This document shows, piece after piece, positions 9,981 through 21,131 of a DNA stretch of 64,000 bases. The stretch lies in the NCBI GenBank assembly GCA_021396245.1, contig WNYE01000004.1, forward strand, positions 1-64,000, read 5' to 3'. The notes under the pieces were generated by a model. The model was not told where the DNA came from, searched no databases, and was given only the letters and a program-made list of their open reading frames with translations. Source of the stretch: Sporothrix humicola. Lineage: Eukaryota > Ascomycota > Sordariomycetes > Ophiostomatales > Ophiostomataceae. The stretch's first letter is position 1; the number at the start of each line of letters is the position of its first letter. The position numbers and the translations under genes were made by a program.

Positions 9981-11640
9981 CTTGGGCAAACTGATGCACA
10001 AAAGCGCAGTCGATGTGTTGGTGAGGCTGGTATGGAATGCAGTTGAAGTTTTTGGTAGCAATAGAATCCGTTAAGAGCTCGGTCTGAGATGCTCGGTTTG
10101 TCGAAGCAGATCGAATGTTGTTCCTGCGACAAAAAGGCGGGCAAGTAGATACGAGCTGGAAAGTCAAAAGATGAAAATGCCAAAAATATTGTGAAGTGAA
10201 TGTGAGGCGGGCAAAAGTGCAAGTTGCAGGTTGTGGTCCGTGGTTTATGCTTTGTTCAGGCGAGAGGGCGGCGATGGAGACAAACGGAAGCGTATGGAAG
10301 CACAGTAGACAGAAGACGTCAATTGGCGGCGAGGCTTACAAGGCCAGGCCTGGCCACTTTTAGCAGCTTCCCGCTGATCGGCCTGGCGGGCTGCCCATTC
10401 ACTTTCACTGTTGGCCAGGCCGCACTTGCACTTGCGGGAGACGACCAGACGACGAATTGGCTCGCCTGCCTGGCACCTCTGTGGCGGGGAGCCCTGTAGA
10501 GGAAAGAAGAGGGGAGGGGCTAGGCTAGCTCAGCTGGTTGGTCGCTTGCAAAGGCCTAGCCAACAGGGGGTGTGGTGCCTTCCGAACGGAGAAGGCGGGG
10601 TCTAGACTTGGAGTGTTGGAAGAGCCTGAGGCTTAACAAATGTAGCCTCGGGGAAAGAACGACCGGCCTTCAATTCAACGAGCCAGTCCCCCTGACTTGA
10701 GCCTTGAATCATGTGTTGTCACGGGTGTTTGTCATGAACTGTATTCAGAATATGCCTTTTATTTTGATGCTTTTTTTTGACAACGTCAAAGTGTGTCACT
10801 CCTGAGAGGCACATTTGCCCCAGCCCCAGCACCAACTCAACAACCCCTTGCATCCAACCAAGGTAAGGTGATCACGACAGAAAAATCATGCCCTTATTTT
10901 CACGGGACCAGTAAGCCAGGAACCCGTGTTTCGTGCTCTCTTTTAGGGTTTTCTGCGTACTATGTCTGTGGTATCTGTGCTCCGTGCTTCATGCTCAGTT
11001 TATGCTCTGTCCTGTACCTCGTTTATCCGCCTCGATGCGTGGCTCTGTGACGTGCAGCAATGAGCGTTTGCCAGCAAAGCTGCCGCGGCTTGATTGGCAA
11101 GAGGCAAGGCAAGAGCGAGTGGTGGCAGTGCCAGTGCGTGGGCTTGCATCAGAATGAGTTGAAAGAGAACATCGAAAACCATGACAGGGAAGGAATGGCT
11201 GGGTGGGGCAGCACGCCAGCGCTCGCGCCTTCCTTTGCCGCTCCGCTCTTTCCGCCCCTCCTAGCGCACAAAAAAAGGGCACAAAACACGCTTTTTTCCT
11301 GCCCAACTCCAGCCAGCCAACCAGGGCAACGAAGCCAACCATCTGAAAATCGAGTCACAGACCGCCGCGCTATTTTGCAGGGCCATGCGGTGTAGTGTGT
11401 GACTCGCTCCTTCCGCTATTTTACACTTCTTTCCTCACTGACCCAAGCACAAGGCCGGACGTCGATTCTACTTAACTCGCCCTATCTTGACATTTGACAT
11501 CTTGTCATTTGACGTCTCGTTTCCATCACTCTTCTTCTTCTACTACACGGCATACATACATCTTTAGCCAAAATCGCATTCAACCTACACTTCAACACTG
11601 CATCAACTAGCCTCCGACAACCCTCTCCGACGCTGCGGCC
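9981..11640. other. divergent promoter region of DDI1 and the NYN gene
   Basis: About 1.7 kb between divergent starts. GC-rich and Ala/Gly-coding-like in places (10300-10600), but no frame looks real. The last 250 bases before 11641 are pyrimidine-rich, as expected for the leader of the rightward gene. A tRNA A-box look-alike at 10526-10537 has no matching B box. Confidence 0.45.
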
Positions 11641-11697
11641 ATGTCCCGCTTCCGACCGCCGTTTGCCACCTCTCTTCCTCTCCCCATGTCGAGTTAA
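11641..11697 (+). other. uORF of 18 codons before the NYN gene
   Basis: ATG at 11641 opens an 18-codon frame ending in TAA at 11695-11697, only 11 nt before the main ATG at 11709. It sits in a pyrimidine-rich leader. Ribosomes would have to reinitiate over a short gap or leaky-scan. A translational control role is inference. Confidence 0.45.
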
Positions 11698-11708
11698 CTG
11701 ACGACGCC

Positions 11709-13412
11709 ATGACCGATTACCATACCACTATACCAATATCTTTACCGGGCGCCGGCGGCCGGTACGACAATGTCTTGTTGCCGCCGGCTTCCGCTCGCCC
11801 GCCCTCGCCCAAGTTAGGCGACTTTTCCAATGTTTTTGAAGCCTTTTTCAAGGATGCGTCCGACGTTTCCTCCTTGGCCACCAACCTTTCCACTCTGTCT
11901 GTCGCTTCTGGCGATCCTGTCAAGGCCAAACCATATTCTGAGGCCACTGTTGCTGTGTCCGAAACCTCGAACACGACGGCCAGTGTCTCTCGCGGGCCGA
12001 CGTTTAGCATGGGCTTTTTGAGCGGTCTTGACATTTCAGCAATCGAGACCCCCAGCGGCACCCCCGGCTCTCTTGTTCTCGATACCATCTCAGAGGATGA
12101 AGACAGCGAAGACGACGAGGACGGGAACAAGTTCGGCGAAGCTGGCCGTAGCGGCCTCCGCCTTCCTGGCACAGACGAACTTTTCACACACCCCAATGGC
12201 GTCGTTATTGCCTCGCCGTCCTCGTCACCGCCGGCATCTATGGAAGCTGTCACGCTCAAGGCTGCGGCTGCTGTGGCTGCTGTGGCCGCCGGTACCTCGC
12301 CAGCTCGTCTGCGGTCTCAGTCCAAATCACCCAAGAGAGGCAACAGACCGAGCAACATCAACACATCTGGCAAGCCTGGGTCTCACCCGCTTCCTAACCA
12401 GTATGATATCAACTACCAGGGACTTCTCCCGGGGTCGGCTTTTATCAATGTGCCGCCCCTCGCCTACATCAAGACCAACGATAACACCATTCAGCCCAAA
12501 ATCTGGCAGACCAAGCAGCAGAAACTGGACTCGCTCAGAAAGAAGCTCAAGCCAGAGTTCAAGCGGGACCGCTCTCTGCGGTTTCCCGGAGCGGCTCCCG
12601 ATCTGCCAAACACCACTTCACTCCACGTGTTTGTGGATCTCTCCAACATTGTAATTGGATTTTACAACAGGCTCAAGGTCAACCGCCAAATGGACGTGAA
12701 CAAGAAGCTCCGCGAGACGCCCTTTTTCTTTGAGGGCTTCCAGCTGATTCTTGAACGGAACCGGCCGACGGAGCGCCGCATCACGACTGGTTCTGCCAGC
12801 GACAACGGCAGCTGGTCGTCGTACATGCGCCAGGCGGAGGAGCTAGGCTACGAGATGAACATTCTCTACCGTGTCGTCAAGACAGTTCCATCAGCCTCAC
12901 CGCCGCCTAAGAAGCAGACTCTTTATCGGCCTTTTGGCGCCCAACAGAACGCCTACAACAACAATGGATATAATAACAGCTACAGCAATGGCTACAGCAA
13001 CGGCCACAAGAAGAGCGCGAGCTGGGGGAACAACGGGAACGGACTGTCGTATCCGCCCGGCCTCAAGCCGCCTTCGCCGCCCGCGCCGCCCACACCAACC
13101 GTGACCAAGATTGGCGAGCAGGGTGTTGATGAGATCTTGCACCTCAAGATGTGCCACAGTATTCTGGATCACAAACCCGGCACCATAGTCCTGGCCACGG
13201 GTGATGCGGCCGCTGCCGAGTTCTCCGACGGCTTCCTCGCGCACGTGAAACGTGCACTGGCCCACGACTGGCACGTCGAGCTATATTCCTGGAAAATGGG
13301 ATTTGCGAATGCCTGGCGTGAGCTGGAGAAGAAGGACGGCGGGGCCGGCAAGTTCCGTATCATTGAGCTGGATCGGTTCGCCGAGGACCTGCTGGACATG
13401 CATCTCGAATGA
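11709..13412 (+). CDS. NYN (PIN-like) domain protein, putative RNA-binding nuclease
   Basis: A single exon of 567 residues. The N-terminal half (1-280) is low-complexity, rich in Ser, Pro and Ala, with an acidic patch near 135-145. The NYN-type fold starts at about 305: HVFVDLSN with Asp310; a helix-rich segment including SYMRQAEELGYEMNILYRVV; GVDEILHLKM with Asp474; then GTIVLATGDAAAAEF with Asp499; and ends with WHVELYSWKMG. These acidic residues match the metal-binding positions of NYN/PIN nucleases. An Asn/Tyr/Gly-rich insert (about 410-435) splits the domain. NYN proteins are predicted RNA-processing nucleases; this protein's substrate is unknown. An 18-codon uORF precedes it. Confidence 0.8.
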   Translation: MTDYHTTIPISLPGAGGRYDNVLLPPASARPPSPKLGDFSNVFEAFFKDASDVSSLATNLSTLSVASGDPVKAKPYSEATVAVSETSNTTASVSRGPTFSMGFLSGLDISAIETPSGTPGSLVLDTISEDEDSEDDEDGNKFGEAGRSGLRLPGTDELFTHPNGVVIASPSSSPPASMEAVTLKAAAAVAAVAAGTSPARLRSQSKSPKRGNRPSNINTSGKPGSHPLPNQYDINYQGLLPGSAFINVPPLAYIKTNDNTIQPKIWQTKQQKLDSLRKKLKPEFKRDRSLRFPGAAPDLPNTTSLHVFVDLSNIVIGFYNRLKVNRQMDVNKKLRETPFFFEGFQLILERNRPTERRITTGSASDNGSWSSYMRQAEELGYEMNILYRVVKTVPSASPPPKKQTLYRPFGAQQNAYNNNGYNNSYSNGYSNGHKKSASWGNNGNGLSYPPGLKPPSPPAPPTPTVTKIGEQGVDEILHLKMCHSILDHKPGTIVLATGDAAAAEFSDGFLAHVKRALAHDWHVELYSWKMGFANAWRELEKKDGGAGKFRIIELDRFAEDLLDMHLE

Positions 13413-14443
13413 GAGGCCTTGTTGTTTGCCATCTTTTAAATCAGGCCAAGCTATTATGTGTTCTTGGTTTTGTTGTTGCGTCTCTGTTTGTCTGTTTGCC
13501 TGTTCATCATTGTTTATTTTCTACTTTCTGTTCTTTTTTTCAATATCTTCACAACCAGCCGTGAGGTTTGGTTATTTTACCGTTATTCCCCAGCAGAGCG
13601 TCATGGCACCGTTTCTTCCCATGTTACTTCCGAAAGGACAACAAAGAAGTCCGGTTTGAGACCAGGATATGTCAGCTGTTGACCTCGGTATCGACACACG
13701 ATGTTCTTGAAGCTCTTTTCACATTCTTCCTTTGCCACTCTTCTTTTCAGAATCTGGATAGTTGAGTCGACGGAAGATCCATTGCCCATATTTACAGTGG
13801 CAAGATATCATGGCTGCTTCTAGCTGGGGTTGCTTCTTATTTTTGTCCTTCATTGTTTTCTATTGTTTACGTTCTCGTTTTGATTCATCTATATTTTACT
13901 TCGCTGCATTCCTTCTTCATCTGGCATTCTTATTTCTGTCTTTTTGCAGCCTTGTCCTTTTTAGCCTTTCGCCCCATTCATGTTTCTTTCCATGACACAC
14001 TTTTGCATTTTTTTTTTCATGTACTTCGTGTTGATTGTTGATGACGACATGGGCTAAGCGATTTTGAGCATGGATGGGTGTGCGTTTGGATACAACTGCA
14101 ACTGCGAGCGAAGCACTGCAGTTCTGATTTCCAATCCTTTTGGTTTTCAAATCACGTTTTTGCATCACGATCAGTTTTATGAAATGACCATGACTTTCTT
14201 TTTTGCTAGCTTTGCATTTGTTTTGCATCTGTTTTTGCTCATTTTGTGTTTTTTTTTTTCTTCGTTTTTTTCTCATTAATATGACATTATGACTTTGAAT
14301 TTGCACAATCATTCGCTCCTTACTTTCTAAACTATGAATTTATCTGCATGTTTATCGCGTCTCCTTTGCACCGCTTGCATTCTGACATGTTTTCCTGGAT
14401 TGTTCACTGTCCGCCCTGCATATCATCCGATCCCGCCTCCCAT
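13413..14443. other. convergent intergenic region
   Basis: About 1 kb of T-rich DNA between the convergent NYN and SET genes. The translated frames are hydrophobic only because of the T bias. No gene was recognised; it probably contains both 3' UTRs. Confidence 0.5.
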
Positions 14444-16030
14444 CTAAAAGAAGTCTTCCAGCGAATCTTCCATGGCCGCCTCATCCGCCTCGTCGCGCTC
14501 TCTCTGCAGCCGCTCTGCCTGGTCCGCCTTGCGCGCCTGCTCCACAAACGCCAAAAACCACCGCGCCGCCACCAGCTGCGTGTCGTCGACGCTGTCCAGC
14601 TTCTCCCACGCCTCGAGCGCCATGCGCCCAAACTTCTCGGCCATGTTGAAGCCGCGCATGTCCAGGTGGATCGAGGCCACAATGTCGTACATTTCGGCGT
14701 GCAGCGGCGTCACGCCCTCGGCCTCGGTCGTCTCCTGCAGTGTCTCGGCGGTCAGCAGGGCTAGGTCGTAGTCGCCGCTGCGGCTGGCCTGGACCAGGGT
14801 CGACTGCAGCTTGCGCATGTCGCGGCGGCGGTCTTCGGACAGGGTCATGGCGTCCGGGTCGGCGCGGCAGAGGGAGCAGCTGCAGTTAAAGTGCCAGTTG
14901 TTCTGGAGGAAGGCGCGGCGCTCAGTGCGGGACTGGGTAAGCTGGGCGTCTGTGGAAAGAAAGGTGGGTTAGCGTCTTTGGTGCCTCCGACGTTTTTGGG
15001 CCTCGGTTTGTCCACTTACAGCTGATGGTGATCTCCTCGCCGGGCTGGATATCGCGGTAGGCCACGACCTCGACCGTCAGAGTACGATGGGAGAAGCGGT
15101 AGTAGGCACTATAGATGTTAGTTGAAAGCATCTCCGAGGTATATAGATGGGTTGACTTACTTTGGGGCGCAGGCATGGTTGATTCGCTGTTGATGGTCAG
15201 TCATGTTTTTCAATAATCAGTTCTCTACCCGCCTACGTTCAACCTACCGACAGCTCGGGATAGAGGCCCAGGTGCAGCTGGTTCATCCCCAGCGCCAGGC
15301 TGATCGTGTTCGTGCCCAGAATCGCATCAATCACGTCGCCGCCCGTGCTCGTCGCCAGCGCAAACACCCGCTTTTGGGTCGCCTCGGGCAGTTGTGCCAG
15401 GCCGCGGCGGATCAGCCGCCGACGCGGCAGCGGTGCCGCATCCTCCAGAAACGCCTTGCTCAGCAACAGCGCCGGCAGGTCCAGCATCGCAATCTCGCCC
15501 TGCTCAATCTTGCGCGCCGCCATAACGCCCAGCCCTTTACCCGGTGACGGCTTGATCGTGTACGCTCCATTGACGGGACCCGGCACAAACGCCCGCTTGC
15601 GGGACCCGCCATAGTACGGCCGTTCTTCCAAAGCGTCGGCGCTCACCACATCGGCGGCAATCTCGGGCGCCGTCAGCAGACTGAGGCCGTGCTGCCCGCC
15701 CAGAACAGCGTCCGAGTACAGACAGTAGCGAATATCAAAGCCCTTGCGCGGGGTGCCCTCGCTGCCGGGCGCCTTGAGGCAGCGCACAGGGTGTGTCCAG
15801 GGATACCGCGGCGGGTTGCGGTAGGGGCGGATGCGCTTGATGTCGGTCTGCGGCGGCGGGCAGTGGTTGTAGACGGTGCGCGTGAACGGGTTGACGGCCT
15901 GGGCGAGGCATGTGCCGGGGACAGTCGGCTCGATGACGCGAACGAGTGAAGGAGCCACTGCACCCTCGGCGAATGGCGATGCAAACCCGAGGAGCAGCAA
16001 CAGGCTTGCCAACGACTGTTGGCCGAGCAT
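14444..16030 (-). CDS. SET-domain protein with N-terminal signal-like sequence
   Basis: Four exons on the - strand: 15248-16030, 15161-15186 (26 nt), 15020-15108 and 14444-14949, giving 467 residues. Introns are 61, 52 and 70 nt with GTAGGT/GTAAGT donors. The only in-frame start is ATG 16030; it is followed by a hydrophobic segment (about 2-22, LASLLLLLGFA) that looks like a signal peptide. A SET domain begins near 165 (AYTIKPSPGKGLGVMAARKI) and includes RINHACAPNA at 262-271, formed only by correct splicing of the 26-nt exon. It then has PGEEITISY, and a post-SET Cys cluster C322, C324, C327 (CSCSLC) for zinc. A C-terminal helical region with an acidic tail ends the protein. SET proteins are lysine methyltransferases; many fungal ones of this type are uncharacterised. 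Secretion or ER location is inference. Confidence 0.88.
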
Positions 16031-17671
16031 TGTTGTGAGAGGATGTGGTGATAGCGACAAAAGGTCCGTTTGTGTCGAAATCAGGAGCAGTACAATGCCA
16101 ATGTTATCACGCTGCTACTTTGAAATCACAAAGTAAGGTAAGGTCTTGTGATCCTGCGAGATCGCGACAGACAACAGACACATCTGTCAGTTCGGATTGA
16201 TGGGGCAGCATTCGAGCGATAAAGCGTGGCAATTAACACGCTGTCCAGAAAGCCGGCAGCGGTCAGTGCAAGCTGCCATTATGTCACATCTCCTATTGAG
16301 GATATATTAAATTTATGCTTTTCTCCTCCTGCCACCTTTTATTTGAGGCGAATCTAGGGAAACAGATACATATATCGGGACGTTGGCGGCAGCGGAGAAT
16401 ATCCGGCGGTTAAACAAAGTGCGGTATAAGTAGACTGTGATAACGAACGGGTTGTTGTCAAGAAAATGAACGAGATGAAGAGCACTTTCTAGACATCCTT
16501 TTTTTTTTTTTGTCTTTTCCTTTCCTTCTAAAACCCAAAAAGGCAGTTTGTAAATACTACATATGCTAGAATCATGTCAATCCTCAGTCTTTTTCATCTC
16601 GTTGTGTTTTGTACAACAAAAATTATTGATTTTTTATTTTTATTAAAAAATTTAAAACTAACGAAACAATTTATAAAATAAATAAAATAAAATGGAAAAG
16701 AATATAAGCATAATTTTTTTTTTGAATAATTCCAAAGTCTTCTTCTAGTGAAAGTTGTTTTTATTCGGAGTGAAATGGCTCGTGTCACGACAAGGTTGCA
16801 ACAGCCGTTTCTCACATGCTTATTCTTATCATCTAAATATACGATGTTCCTCAATGGAGTCGTATTGTACGGCATCCTTCTTATATTAATCGGCAAAGTG
16901 CATACAGGCAAGGCAAATGGGATTGTCAAATACGACATGAAGTAGACAATCCAAAAGAAAGAAAAATAAGAAAAAAAAAAGAAAGTTGTTGTGAGTTGGC
17001 AAGAGATGCTCCTGTCTAGTCACGAACCAATCGAGCCAACCTAATCTCGTTGTAGAAAGAGGGGTCAAGGCAGACAGTAATAAAAATAAACACAGAAAAT
17101 CAGGCGGGAAAAGCGACTGTAACCTACTGTAATACTTGCAGGTTGTCGTGAAAATGGAGAGAAACAAGCTAAAGTTTAACCTAACGTGGAACTAAGGGAA
17201 AATCAAGGGCTCTAGTCGTGAGGCTGAAAAGGCTTGGCAAGCTGAGGAGGGCAGACGATACTTGAGAAGAAAAGGCTGCACTCTGCGCACTTGCCGCAGG
17301 GTTCTAGGCTGTCGTGGACCGCAGAAAAGAGTATTGATACTTTCTGGGTGTTCGATTGGTGTAGAGAAAAGGTAGAAAATATCGTTGGGCAGAGCGTGGC
17401 TTGACTTGAAGCGAAAAGGAAGGTAGAGTCGAAGGAAAACGTGCGAGAATAGAAAGAAGGTCGCTAAGCCTACTAACAGAATCCCCCAGGCTCAAGGCTG
17501 TAATCTCGTCTTTTTAAAGGCTTGGCTTTTCTGCTGTTCTCTCCTAACGTCGGACTGTCTGAAAAGGAGCTCTCCGTCTTCTTTCTGTCTTTCTTTCTTC
17601 TTTTAGTGTTGGTTTCGTCATGGTTCGTCATTTTCAAACTTGACTTTGTATCGCATACAACAGCCCTCACG
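16031..17671. other. divergent promoter region, no gene recognised
   Basis: About 1.6 kb between the divergent SET and EH-AAA genes. 16500-16960 is very AT-rich, with T and A runs. The last 150 bases are pyrimidine-rich, the likely leader of the rightward gene. A seven-codon uORF starts at ATG 17620 and ends with TGA at 17641-17643. Confidence 0.45.
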
Positions 17672-20600
17672 ATGGTCTTTTTCTATTTCGGCCCGTCGGC
17701 CTCGTCGTGGGCCACGGGCAACGACTACTTTTCGGCGAGGTGAGTACAGATCTTGGACAGTAAGATAGGACTATTGCTGTGTGATTGCCTGTACTAACTG
17801 CCCAGCCGACAGCTCCCACAGACGATCCAGACGGTCTGGGACTCGCTCAGCCAGAACCAGCCGAACGCAAACAAGGAGCTGGGCGGCACGCGCATCGACT
17901 GGATGTCCACGGGCGTCGACGGCTCCTACTGCCTGATGCTCAAAGACGGGAATAGTAAGTGGGGGTGGGAAACAATCACCCATTGCTGTCAACGAGTCTA
18001 ACACTCACCTCAGTCCTCTCCAACCGCTCCGACTTCCTCCAGTCCATCTACACCGCGCGCCAGACCCAGCCGTACGCCAGCGTCGACCATGTCAGCTTCT
18101 CGCCCTACGGCGCTTTCGTCGTCCGCTTCGACACGGGCCACGTGATGCTCTCGCCCGAGACGTCGGGCCGGTTCCCGGACAGCTTTGTCGGTCTTGCGTC
18201 AGACTTGATCGACTTCTCGGGCCCCTCGCGCAACGCCCTGCAGCCAACACGGCTCGACTATGTCTTTTGGGGTGCGGGGGATGGCGTCCTAATCAGAGCG
18301 GTGGGCGGCGCTCTGCGCTGGCATGGCCTGCCGGACAACCTGGTGACAGAACTGCGCGCCTTGACGGTCGGCGTGGACATGCTGTCGGCCGGATTCCAGC
18401 TAGGCAAGCGGACGACGCTGTGCCCGTGGGACGGCAGCCTGTACTTTTTGGAGTTTGCGTCGTTCCTGGGCAACACGGCCAAGGCGTATCCCTACAGTCT
18501 ACGGCAGTATGGCCTCAGCGGCGAGGCGATGCAGTATGTCGTGGTCAACCAGCGGCCGCCGGATCACTTGATGCCCTCCGCGACAGCGCCGCTTCAAATG
18601 CCGCCTCCGCCGCCACCACTACCGACACCTCCAGCATCGGCACCACCAGGGGCGCCTCCAGGGGCTCCTCCGGGGGCGGCGCCAGGAGGACCACCGGGCG
18701 GACCACCTGGAGCCCCGCCAGGACAGCCACCTCGTCCATCATCACAGACTCAATCGCAAGTGACACGGCCGCCATCGACTGCCACGCCGACACCGTATAT
18801 CCCGGGAACAACTCCGCCGCCGCCACCTAGATCCTCTGCTCCGACACCGGTCCCCTATATCCCGTCATCGACGTCGACTCCCGCGCCGCCGACTCCTATT
18901 TCCCCTCCGCCAACAGAAACGAAGCAAGGCCCGCCCAAATCCGAGGACGAGGAGCGCATCGACACATTCGTCAACACGCTGGCGATGCCCGACGACATCC
19001 GCGAAGTGGCCGTCCAGCTGTGGGAGATTTCGACCATGGGCCAGTTTGAGGAGCCCAAATACGTGTCGGCCAGCCAGGCGCTGCATTTGTTCAATGGGGC
19101 GCAGCTGAGCAGCGAGGACATTGACATGATCTGGGACAAGTCGGACCTGGACCACAACGGGATGCTGGACCGCGACGAGTTTATCCAGGCGATGTATTTG
19201 CTGGCGATCCAGCAGTATCTGCGGGGGATCAACGACCAGTACGGGCTGCAGACCCGGCTCGAAGCGGTTGTCAGGGAGGAGGAGGCGAGGGCGGGCACAA
19301 AGGATGCGTCCGGCGCCCCTGGTTCCCGCCCCTCCCTCCGCGGCACGGTCAAGGACATTTTCAAGCTGTTTGTCGACACGGGCTCGCAGTTTGGCCAGGC
19401 ATACACTTCGGCGCAGGACCACTACAAGCAGCAGCAGATTGACGCCGAGGCACAGATTGCGGCCATGCAGGCCGACCTCAAGACGCAGATCGAGCAGCAG
19501 CAGGCGGCCTCGCAGCAGCAGATGCTCGACGCCATGTCGGCGATGCAGATCAACTCGCAGTCGGCCATGTCGGCGAGCCAGAACGCGGCGCGCATGTCGC
19601 AGTTTGGCACGATGGGGTATGGGGGCGACGGCGACAACAAAGACTCGAAGGGCGGCATGGCTGCGCAGCTGCGCGCATCGCTGATGAGCTCCATCGTCAC
19701 GGAGAGTCCCAATGTGCACTGGGAAGACGTGGCCGGCCTGGGCCCTGCCAAGGACGAGCTGCAAGAGGCAGTGGTGTTCCCGCTCAAGTTTCCGCACATG
19801 TTCCAGGGGAAACGCAAGCCGCGCCGGGCCATCTTGCTTTACGGCCCACCCGGCACGGGCAAGTCGTACCTGGCGAAAGCCGTGGCGACCGAAGTCGAGT
19901 ACACGCTGTTCAGCATCAGTGCGACCGACTTGACGTCCAAATGGTTTGGCGAGAGCGAGGGTCTGGTGCGCGAACTGTTTGAACTGGCCCGCGAACGGAA
20001 ACCTTCGGTCATTTTCATTGACGAGATTGACGCGCTGTGCAACAGCCGCGAGTCCGCCGGCGGAGGCGGTGGTGGTGGAAACGGCGACGATGCCACAACG
20101 GCCCGCCTGAAAACAGAGTTCCTGGTGCAGATGGATGGTGTCGGCCACGGCGACAATGAGGGCGTCGTCTTGCTGGCCGCCACCAATCTGCCCTGGGCCC
20201 TGGACCCGGCCATCCGCCGCCGCTTCCAGAAACGCATCCACATTCCGTTGCCCGATGCCGAGGCCCGTATCGAGCTCTTCCGCGTCCATGGCGGCGAGGA
20301 GTGGACGGGTGTCGTGGGCGAGGCTGGCGGACCCCGCGAAGTGGCCGTTGGTGCCGAGCTCTCTCGCCGCACCGAGGGCTTTTCGGGCAGCGATGTCGCC
20401 AATGCCGTGCAAGATGCGCTGATGCTGCCGGTCAAGCGAGTCCGTGCTGCCCAGTATTTCCAGTGCGATGCCACGGGCTGGTGGGTGCCGTGTGGTGCAG
20501 GCGATGCGGGCGCGCAGCAAATGACGTGGAAGACCGTGCCGCAGGGCAAGGCGCGGCCGCCGCCGCTGACTGTCGAGGATTTCTTTGCGGCTGTGGTCAA

Positions 20601-20679
20601 GGTGAAGCCGTCTGTTGGTACCAACGAGATCACAAGGTGCGCAGAATGGACAGCCCAGTTTGGTTTGGAGGGCGCGTAA
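17672..20679 (+). CDS. EH-domain plus Vps4-like AAA ATPase fusion protein
   Basis: Exons 17672-17739, 17806-17954 and 18014-20679 give 960 residues. Introns are 66 and 59 nt with standard GTGAGT/GTAAGT donors. Order: an N-terminal region (1-200) of repeated short strands that I do not recognise, perhaps propeller-like (DHVSFSPYGAFVVRF); a Pro/Gly/Ala-rich linker (about 265-385) with collagen-like PPGAPPGA; and an EH-like EF-hand module (about 390-480) with one canonical calcium loop D450-E461 (DLDHNGMLDRDE). Next come a Gln-rich coiled coil (about 545-600) and a Vps4-type AAA domain: Walker A GPPGTGKS 683-690, Walker B IFIDE 739-743, RRRF arginine-finger region, and the Vps4-like C-terminal helix EWTAQFGLEG. 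No MIT domain was seen, so it is not ordinary Vps4. An ATP-driven role in endocytic membrane traffic is inferred from the domains. It converges on FET3. Confidence 0.88.
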
Positions 20680-21131
20680 GACGAATAGGGGTAAACATGG
20701 AGAGGGAAGGAACCAGTGGCAGATGGAGGAAGGTACGCGTCGCAAATAAGATTTATTTTAGGAAGGCACGATCTAGCTACGATTCAAGCACATGCATCAT
20801 CAATATACACGCACATTCTGGGAAGGCACGATCGAACAACTATTTTCACGTACTCATCTCATTACTGTGGATAGAGGGAAACAACTCGAAATAGGTATAT
20901 AACGCAACTCGTCCACCTCCAGCAAAGCAGACAATAAAGGGAAAAGAGATAGGCCGATCAACAAAGTGACGACCATATGACTAGAGATAACAATAACGAA
21001 GTATGACAAACAGGAACGCGCAGGTTGCGTCGAAACACAAATCAGGCACAAGATTACTTTTTTTGTTACTATTCAACGTTTTCACAGCACACACGAAACT
21101 CCTTTTCATCCACACTCTTCACACCCGGAAG
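20680..21131. other. convergent 3' region between the EH-AAA gene and FET3
   Basis: 452 bp between convergent stop codons. GGAAGGCACGATC occurs twice, 60 bp apart, starting at 20761 and 20821. Nothing else was recognised. Confidence 0.45.

Noticed and set aside
10526..10600. tRNA-like A box TAGCTCAGCTGG
   Set aside because: No B box (GGTTCGANTCC) follows at the right distance, and I could not fold a cloverleaf.
18865..20745. A 626-codon open frame on - antisense to the EH-AAA gene
   Set aside because: It is the antisense shadow of GC3-biased codons; the + strand carries clear Walker motifs.
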